Assembly (NCBI GenBank): GCA_937121005.1
Contig: CAKZKB010000705.1
Coordinates: 1 to 12,830, forward strand
Reading direction: 5' to 3'
DNA length: 12,830 nt
DNA from: an uncultured cyanobacterium
Lineage (GTDB): Bacteria; Cyanobacteriota; Cyanobacteriia; Cyanobacteriales; Geitlerinemataceae
The notes under the pieces were generated by a model. That model was given only the letters and a program-made list of their open reading frames with translations, searched no databases and was not told the origin of the DNA. Shown here one piece after another: positions 5,497-10,690 of this stretch (positions are counted from its first letter, which is position 1; each line of letters starts with the position of its first letter). The position numbers and the translations under genes are program-made.

Positions 5497-7188
5497 ATGT
5501 CACCTGAAGCCTGGACGACCATTTTAGTCATTCTTTCGTTTATCCTTTACGGTTACATTGGTTGGCGATCGCGGGTTAAAGATACCCGAGGCTTTTTTGT
5601 TGCCGAACAAGGGGTTCCGGCGATCGCCAATGGTGCAGCCACCGCCGCCGATTGGATGTCGGCTGCTTCGTTTATTTCCATGGCGGGATTGATTTCTTTT
5701 TTAGGGTACGATGGCTCCATTTACTTATTGGGATGGACGGGAGGATATGTTCTTTTAGCCTTACTTTTGGCTCCCTATTTACGCAAGTTTGGTAAGTATA
5801 CGGTTCCCGATTTTGTTGGCGATCGCTACGACTCGAAAGTGGCGCGAATTATTGCGGTGATTGCCGCCATTTTTGTATCCTTAACCTACGTCGCCGGCCA
5901 GATGCGCGGTGTCGGTATCGTCTTCAGTCGCTTCTTGCAAGTGAACATCGAAACTGGAGTCGTTATCGGCATGGTCATTGTGGCTTTTTTTGCCATTCTT
6001 GGTGGCATGAAAGGCATCACTTGGACGCAGGTAGCGCAATACTGCGTTCTGATTTTCGCTTATTTAATTCCGGCGATCGCGATCGCCATGTTGCTAACTG
6101 GAAACCCGATCCCCCAACTGGCGTTTACCTTTAGCGATATCGTTGATAAACTCAATGGCATCCAAGTCGATCTCGGTTTTGCTGAATATACTAAAGCCTT
6201 CTCTAGTAAAACAATGCTTGACGTGCTGTTTATTACGTTGGCATTGATGGTAGGAACCGCCGGACTTCCTCACGTCATCGTCCGCTTTTACACCGTTCCC
6301 AACGTGCGGGCAGCGCGGTATTCTGCGGCTTGGGCGCTACTGTTTATTGCCATTCTCTACACCACTGCGCCGGCTGTGGGAGCGTTTGCGCGGTACAACC
6401 TCATCGAAACCTTGCACGACAAACCCATCGAAACCGTGCAGGAACTCGACTGGGTAGAAAAATGGCAAAATACTGGACTGCTACAACTGGAAGATAAAAA
6501 TAACGACGATCGCCTGCAACTCACCCCGGATGCTGAAACCAACGAAATTACCATCGATCGCGACATTATCGTTCTCTCCACCCCAGAAGTTGCCAAACTC
6601 GCACCCTGGGTAATTGCGGTTGTGGCGGCGGGTGGTTTAGCGGCCGCTTTATCCACTGCGTCCGGTCTCCTTTTAGTCATTTCCAGTTCCGTTGCCCACG
6701 ATTTGTACTATCGGATTATCGACCCCACTGCTTCGGAGTCCAAGCGGTTGCTTGTGGGGCGATTTATGGTGGGAATTGCCATCGCAGTCGCGGGCTATTT
6801 CGGCATCAATCCTCCCGGTTTTGTCGCCCAAGTCGTCGCCTTTGCCTTTGGCTTAGCCGCAGCCAGTTTTTTCCCGACGATCGTCCTGGGAATTTTCGAC
6901 AGTCGCACCAACAAACAAGGGGCGATCGCGGGCATGATTGTCGGTTTGGTGTTTACCACTGCCTATATTATCGGCATCAAATTCTACGGAATGCCCCCTT
7001 GGTTCTTTGGCGTTTCCGCCGAAGGCATCGGGACGCTTGGTATGGTACTTAACGCCATCGTCACCTGGAGTGTGTCTCGCCTGACACCGCCACCCCCCGC
7101 CGAAATCCAAGCCTTCGTGGAAAACCTGCGATCGCCCTTGGCAGAACCCCCCGCTTTAGCCGATATTGGCGAAGAAGAACTCGATTGA
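5497..7188 (+). CDS. Sodium:solute symporter, VC_2705-type large subunit
   Basis: The 563-aa protein belongs to the SSS family (related to ActP and PutP). Thirteen or so hydrophobic helices span the sequence. Family features include the helix 2 region GAATAADWMSAASFISMAGL (about 46-65), YLLGWTGGYVLLALLLAPYLRKFGKYTVPDFVGDRY (about 76-111), GTAGLPHVIVRFYTVP (about 254-269) and AAALSTASGLLLVISSSVAHDLYY (about 383-406), where SSS proteins place Na+-site serines and threonines. The large extracytoplasmic or cytoplasmic loop at about 305-365 is acidic and contains EDKNNDDRLQL. The solute is probably an organic acid such as acetate, by relation to ActP, but the substrate cannot be read from sequence. 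It forms a two-gene unit with the DUF4212 subunit upstream. Confidence 0.9.
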   Translation: MSPEAWTTILVILSFILYGYIGWRSRVKDTRGFFVAEQGVPAIANGAATAADWMSAASFISMAGLISFLGYDGSIYLLGWTGGYVLLALLLAPYLRKFGKYTVPDFVGDRYDSKVARIIAVIAAIFVSLTYVAGQMRGVGIVFSRFLQVNIETGVVIGMVIVAFFAILGGMKGITWTQVAQYCVLIFAYLIPAIAIAMLLTGNPIPQLAFTFSDIVDKLNGIQVDLGFAEYTKAFSSKTMLDVLFITLALMVGTAGLPHVIVRFYTVPNVRAARYSAAWALLFIAILYTTAPAVGAFARYNLIETLHDKPIETVQELDWVEKWQNTGLLQLEDKNNDDRLQLTPDAETNEITIDRDIIVLSTPEVAKLAPWVIAVVAAGGLAAALSTASGLLLVISSSVAHDLYYRIIDPTASESKRLLVGRFMVGIAIAVAGYFGINPPGFVAQVVAFAFGLAAASFFPTIVLGIFDSRTNKQGAIAGMIVGLVFTTAYIIGIKFYGMPPWFFGVSAEGIGTLGMVLNAIVTWSVSRLTPPPPAEIQAFVENLRSPLAEPPALADIGEEELD

Positions 7189-7192
7189 TCCC

Positions 7193-7224
7193 CTGGGGGC
7201 ACTGGCGGCTGGCCCCAGCCTTTC
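7193..7224 (+). terminator. Weak hairpin after the symporter gene
   Basis: CTGGGG (7193-7198) can pair with CCCCAG (7213-7218), with an alternative GGCTGG/CCAGCC pairing inside. It is followed by TTTCCC rather than a full T tract. It begins five bases after the stop codon, so it may attenuate read-through into petB. Confidence 0.3.
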
Positions 7225-7327
7225 CCGCCGCCCTCGCCCCCGCCAACATCCGGCCCGAGATGAAAAGGCCTTAAGGATGTGTTACATTTTTCTTATTAAG
7301 GATTTTCCATCCATTTGACCGAACTTC

Positions 7328-7996
7328 ATGTTTACCAAACCAATCGCCGATTCCAAGGTCTACAAGTGGTTTAACGAACGCTTGGAAGTAGAAGCGATCG
7401 AGGACGACATCACCAGTAAGTACGTCCCCCCCCACGTCAACATCTTCTACTGCTTGGGCGGGATCACCCTCGTCTGCTTCTTGATCCAGTTCGCCACTGG
7501 CTTCTTGATGACGTTCTACTACAAACCCACCGTCACCGAAGCCTACGCCTCCATTCAGTACATCATGACCGAAGTCAACTTCGGTTGGCTGATTCGATCG
7601 ATCCATCGCTGGTCGGCCAGCATGATGGTACTGATGATGATCCTGCACGTTTTTCGGATCTACCTCACGGGTGGGTTCAAAAAACCCCGCGAACTGACCT
7701 GGGTTACGGGTGTGGTTCTGGCTGTTATCACTGTCACTTTCGGTGTCACCGGATACTCCCTACCCTGGGATCAGGTGGGATACTGGGCCGTTAAGATCGT
7801 CAGTGGCGTTCCCGAAGCCATTCCCGTCGTCGGTAGCACGATCGTCGAGTTGATGCGGGGCGGTACCAGCGTCGGACAAGCCACGCTGACCCGCTTCTAC
7901 AGCTTGCATACCTTCGTTCTTCCCTGGTCGATCGCCGTCTTTATGCTGCTGCATTTCTTGATGATTCGCAAGCAAGGCATTTCTGGCCCCTTGTAA
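7328..7996 (+). CDS. petB: Cytochrome b6 of the cytochrome b6f complex
   Basis: The 222-aa protein is the heme-b-binding core subunit of the thylakoid cytochrome b6f complex, which oxidises plastoquinol and passes electrons to the Rieske protein and to heme b. Four transmembrane helices are present. The four axial heme ligands are His93 and His107 (in SIHRWSASMMVLMMILHVFR) with His194 and His209 (in FYSLHTF and LLHFLMIRKQG). Cys42 in NIFYCLGG is the expected covalent attachment site for heme c(n)/c(i). Numbering is +7 relative to the 215-aa plastid form, the usual cyanobacterial length with an MFTKPIADSKVYKWF-type N-terminus. No Shine-Dalgarno sequence is evident before the ATG, and I found no convincing promoter in the A/T-rich leader. 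petD follows 72 bp downstream. Confidence 0.98.
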   Translation: MFTKPIADSKVYKWFNERLEVEAIEDDITSKYVPPHVNIFYCLGGITLVCFLIQFATGFLMTFYYKPTVTEAYASIQYIMTEVNFGWLIRSIHRWSASMMVLMMILHVFRIYLTGGFKKPRELTWVTGVVLAVITVTFGVTGYSLPWDQVGYWAVKIVSGVPEAIPVVGSTIVELMRGGTSVGQATLTRFYSLHTFVLPWSIAVFMLLHFLMIRKQGISGPL

Positions 7997-8007
7997 ACCC
8001 AGGAATT

Positions 8008-8036
8008 GGGTAGCCGGGAACCATTCCCGATTACCC
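8008..8036 (+). promoter_or_regulatory. Hairpin in the petB-petD intercistronic spacer
   Basis: Nested inverted arms GGGTA/TACCC (8008-8012, 8032-8036) and CGGGAA/TTCCCG (8015-8020, 8024-8029) enclose a CCA loop, with only a GC/AT internal mismatch. There is no T run, so it is unlikely to stop transcription. A role in mRNA stability or processing of the petBD transcript is inferred. Confidence 0.5.
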
Positions 8037-8068
8037 ATTATCTCTTACCGATTCACCCGAGAACAATC

Positions 8069-8551
8069 ATGCCAACCATCAAAAAACCCGATTTCAGCAA
8101 TCCCATGTTACGGGAAAAACTGAAGAAAGGCATGGGCCACAACTACTACGGCGAACTTGCCTGGCCCAACGACCTCCTTTACGTTTTCCCGGTGGTGATT
8201 TTAGGAACCTTCGCCTGCATTGTCGGTTTATCCGTCCTCGATCCGGCCATGGTCGGCGAACCCTCCGATCCTTTTGCCACTCCCTTAGAAATTCTCCCGG
8301 AATGGTATCTCTATCCCGTATTCCAAATTTTGCGCGTCGTTCCTAACAAACTGTTGGGCGTGTTGTTGCAAACGTTGGTTCCTCTGGGATTGATTTTAGT
8401 CCCGTTCATCGAAAACGTCAACAAGTTCCAAAACCCCTTGCGCCGTCCGATCGCCACGACGGTGTTTATGGTGGGGACGATCGTCACTTTGTGGTTAGGA
8501 ATTGGGGCGACAATGCCTATCGACAAGTCTTTGACGTTGGGGTTGTTCTAA
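8069..8551 (+). CDS. petD: Subunit IV of the cytochrome b6f complex
   Basis: The 160-aa product corresponds to the C-terminal half of mitochondrial cytochrome b and completes the quinol-oxidising Qo site together with PetB in the thylakoid membrane. Three transmembrane helices (about 37-57, 84-115 and 128-148) and the Qo-site PEWY motif (residues 77-80) are visible, as is the typical start MPTIKKPDFSNPMLREKLKKG. I place the start at the ATG at 8069. An upstream in-frame ATG at 8006 would add 21 residues that simply translate the spacer hairpin and repeats and are absent from the usual 160-aa protein. The gene ends 27 bp before a good intrinsic terminator and is cotranscribed with petB by inference. 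Confidence 0.98.
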   Translation: MPTIKKPDFSNPMLREKLKKGMGHNYYGELAWPNDLLYVFPVVILGTFACIVGLSVLDPAMVGEPSDPFATPLEILPEWYLYPVFQILRVVPNKLLGVLLQTLVPLGLILVPFIENVNKFQNPLRRPIATTVFMVGTIVTLWLGIGATMPIDKSLTLGLF

Positions 8552-8577
8552 ACCCATTTACACTACGGTTACACAAG

Positions 8578-8607
8578 ACCCGGCCTCTGCGACGAAGCCG
8601 GGTTTTT
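8578..8607 (+). terminator. Intrinsic terminator of petBD
   Basis: ACCCGGC (8578-8584) pairs with GCCGGGT (8597-8603) across a 12-nt loop and is followed by a run of five T. It sits between petD and the convergent CobO-like gene, which ends at 8612. Read from the minus strand the T run is poor, so it mainly serves petD. Confidence 0.85.
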
Positions 8608-8611
8608 ATCG

Positions 8612-9154
8612 TTAGCAATATCCCACAGAACGATCGCGGCGAATTTCCGTAACGCGATCGGCGGTTTCGAGTAGGGACTCGGGCATATTCGGCCCGGTGA
8701 GAACGATATCGACATGAGGCGGACGCTGCTGTAAAAATTCGATGGCCTCGGCTTCGTCAATGAGTCCGAAATGAATTGCTAAACTCAACTCGTCGAGAAT
8801 GGCGAGGGTGTAGTCTCCTTCGGCGATCGTCCGGCGAACGTGCCGCCACAACCGTTGTAGGGACTGGATTTCGGCATCGTCGAGGTGCGGCGTATCCACG
8901 CATCGGGCCAAATCGCACCGGATCCACTCGAGATGTTGCCCCAAGCGTACCGGGCGATCGTACCCCTGACCGATACCGCCTTTAAGAAATTGTACCACCA
9001 AGACCGAGGTGCCCTGACCCGCTACCCGTAGCGCCTGGGCCACCACGTCGGTGAAAAAGCCACGCTGGGAACTGGTAAAAATCTGTACGGATCCTGAAAT
9101 GCTGTAGGAGAAAGGGGTAACGGTTTTGACGGCGGTTTCGACTGGTGCAACCAT
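8612..9154 (-). CDS. CobO/BtuR-like P-loop-fold protein with degenerate Walker A
   Basis: The 180-aa protein aligns by eye with corrinoid adenosyltransferases of the CobA/CobO/BtuR type. It has ALRVAGQGTSVLVVQFLKGG (41-60), a Walker-B-like LAILDELSLAIHFGLI (118-132, Asp121, Glu122) and RPPHVDIVLTGPNMPESLLETADRVTEIR (144-172). True enzymes carry a GNGKGKTTAA-type P-loop near the N-terminus to bind ATP. Here the same place reads FTSSQRGFFT (26-35), with neither the glycines nor the Lys-Thr pair. The rest of the fold signature is intact, so this is a divergent paralogue rather than a decaying gene. I recall related cyanobacterial proteins annotated only as P-loop family. Adenosyltransferase activity is doubtful. 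It is convergent with petD and divergent from the M50 protease gene. Confidence 0.85.
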   Translation of the reverse strand: MVAPVETAVKTVTPFSYSISGSVQIFTSSQRGFFTDVVAQALRVAGQGTSVLVVQFLKGGIGQGYDRPVRLGQHLEWIRCDLARCVDTPHLDDAEIQSLQRLWRHVRRTIAEGDYTLAILDELSLAIHFGLIDEAEAIEFLQQRPPHVDIVLTGPNMPESLLETADRVTEIRRDRSVGYC

Positions 9155-9300
9155 AGCGCGGCGATCGGCTTCGAGGACAATATATAGCGTACTTTATCGT
9201 ATTTTCTCCCCATTGACCACTAGATGTAGGATAAGATTTACAAATGCTGGCCCCAGTTGCGATGGCGAGGGTGGGGCAGCGGCCCGATCGCGGCCAAAAT

Positions 9301-9318
9301 GGAGAAGAACAATTCTCC
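9301..9318. repeat. Small hairpin in the CobO-like/M50 divergent spacer
   Basis: GGAGAA (9301-9306) and TTCTCC (9313-9318) form a 6-bp stem with a 6-nt loop, 49 bp before the M50 start codon. The remaining 9155-9366 spacer is A/T-richer than its neighbours. It contains TATA-like stretches, but I could not pair clear -35 and -10 boxes for either gene. Confidence 0.4.
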
Positions 9319-9366
9319 TACTCTCGCTAAAATAGTATTAGAGACAACAGCATCGAGGAAACATTC

Positions 9367-10602
9367 ATGCGTTCGGGTTTGCGAATTGGCTCGGTATTTG
9401 GCATCCCTTTTTACCTCCATCCCACCTGGTTTATTATTCTAGCTTTATTTACGCTTGCCAAGGCGGTCTACTGGCAAGAACGCTTTCCCGAATGGGGAAC
9501 GGCGATGGCGTGGGGGACGGGATTAGCGGCATCGTTGCTGTTATTTTCGTCAGTGTTGCTGCACGAGTTGGGACATAGTTTAGTCGCCTTGTCGCAAGGG
9601 ATTCAGGTCAACTCGATTTCTTTATTTCTGTTCGGTGGAGTTGCCGCGATCGAGCGCGAGTCGAAAACGCCCGGACAGGCATTTCAAGTCGCGATCGCGG
9701 GGCCGGGAGTCAGTTTTGCGCTGTTTCTTCTCCTCACGGGGATTTTATCTCTGCTGCCAGAAACGACATCGCCGATGCGAATTCTAGCAGAAAATCTGGC
9801 CAGTGTCAACCTGATTTTGTGTTTGTTTAATCTGATTCCCGGACTGCCATTGGATGGCGGACAAGTGCTGAAAGCAGCAGTTTGGAAATGGACGGGAAAT
9901 CGGTTTACTGCGGTGCGCGTCGCTGCCAAAACCGGACAGTTTTTAGGGGTAGTGACAGTGGCTTTAGGCGCGATCGCCTTTGGGTTTGCGGGGACGGGTG
10001 GTTTGTGGATTGCCTTTATCGGCTGGTTTATTTTCCGCAATGCTAGCGCCTACGATCGCCTCTCGCGCCTGCAAGAAGTTCTCCTTCAGACTACCATCAA
10101 CGAAGCCAAAAGTAAAGGATTTCGTGTCATTGATGCTCGCATGAGTTTGGGAGATTTTGTGGGTAAATATTTACTGTCGAGTTGGGATAGTAACGGCAAA
10201 CGCCAGGATACTTACCCCTACTACGCCGCTTCTGAAGGACGCTATCGCGGCGCGATCGCCATCGAAAAAATCCGAGAAATGGAGCGATCGGCTTGGGAAA
10301 CCGAACCCGTTGCCAGTATTGTTCTCTCCTTTGATGACATTCCTACCGTCACGGAAAAAATGTCTTTAGCCGCCGCGATCGATCGTCTAGAACGCGATCG
10401 TCTCGACTACCTCACGGTTCTCTCTCCGGCGGGTGCAGTTGCGGGGGTTGTCGATCGCGGTGACATCGTAGAAACGGTGGCGAACAAGCTAGGTATTGCT
10501 TTACCCAAAACCGAGATCGATCGCGTCAAAAGTGAAGGAACCTATCCGACAGGATTGCCTTTAAATGTTATCGCCAAAGCGACGATCGCCGAGGAAAGCT
10601 AG
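9367..10602 (+). CDS. Site-2-type (M50) intramembrane zinc metalloprotease with CBS-like C-terminus
   Basis: The 411-aa protein has the M50 membrane protease signature: HELGH (His66, Glu67, His70) in a transmembrane helix, preceded by GIPFYLHPTW (12-21), and NLIPGLPLDGGQVL (155-168), whose Asp163 is the third zinc ligand. About six membrane helices run to residue 225. The C-terminal half (about 245-395) looks like a tandem CBS-domain pair, with FRVIDARMSLGDFV and DYLTVLSPAGAVAGVVDRGDIVETV as the best pieces, as in archaeal and cyanobacterial S2P homologues. Such enzymes cleave membrane-bound regulators, and CBS domains often sense adenine nucleotides. The substrate is unknown. GAGG at 9355-9358 precedes the ATG. 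The gene faces the convergent CHAT gene across an 88-bp spacer. Confidence 0.92.
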   Translation: MRSGLRIGSVFGIPFYLHPTWFIILALFTLAKAVYWQERFPEWGTAMAWGTGLAASLLLFSSVLLHELGHSLVALSQGIQVNSISLFLFGGVAAIERESKTPGQAFQVAIAGPGVSFALFLLLTGILSLLPETTSPMRILAENLASVNLILCLFNLIPGLPLDGGQVLKAAVWKWTGNRFTAVRVAAKTGQFLGVVTVALGAIAFGFAGTGGLWIAFIGWFIFRNASAYDRLSRLQEVLLQTTINEAKSKGFRVIDARMSLGDFVGKYLLSSWDSNGKRQDTYPYYAASEGRYRGAIAIEKIREMERSAWETEPVASIVLSFDDIPTVTEKMSLAAAIDRLERDRLDYLTVLSPAGAVAGVVDRGDIVETVANKLGIALPKTEIDRVKSEGTYPTGLPLNVIAKATIAEES

Positions 10603-10609
10603 CTTCTCG

Positions 10610-10679
10610 GTAAGGACTCAGGTATGCTAGGCTAAACGGGTGTAGAAACCTGGTTTCTCTGTACCACCTGAATCCTTAC
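10610..10679. repeat. 70-bp inverted-repeat element between convergent genes
   Basis: GTAAGGACTCAGGT (10610-10623) and ACCTGAATCCTTAC (10666-10679) pair at 13 of 14 positions. The interior carries AGAAACCTGGTTTCT (10644-10658), the third copy of the repeat seen at 1780-1845. It fills most of the spacer between the M50 and CHAT genes and could act as a bidirectional transcription barrier or be a small mobile repeat. Confidence 0.65.
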
Positions 10680-10690
10680 ACTGCTCAATT

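Noticed and set aside
6481..6535. EF-hand-like start DKNNDDRL in the symporter loop
   Set aside because: Only the first three ligand positions fit; position 12 is Pro rather than Glu or Asp, so a calcium loop cannot be supported.
7271..7299. Possible petB promoter (TTAAGG, 17 bp, TATTAA)
   Set aside because: Only 3/6 and 4/6 consensus matches in an A/T-rich leader, which is not better than chance there.
8006..8068. Upstream ATG that would extend PetD by 21 residues
   Set aside because: The extension translates the intercistronic hairpin and heptamer-like repeats; PetD normally starts MPTIKKPD and is 160 residues long.
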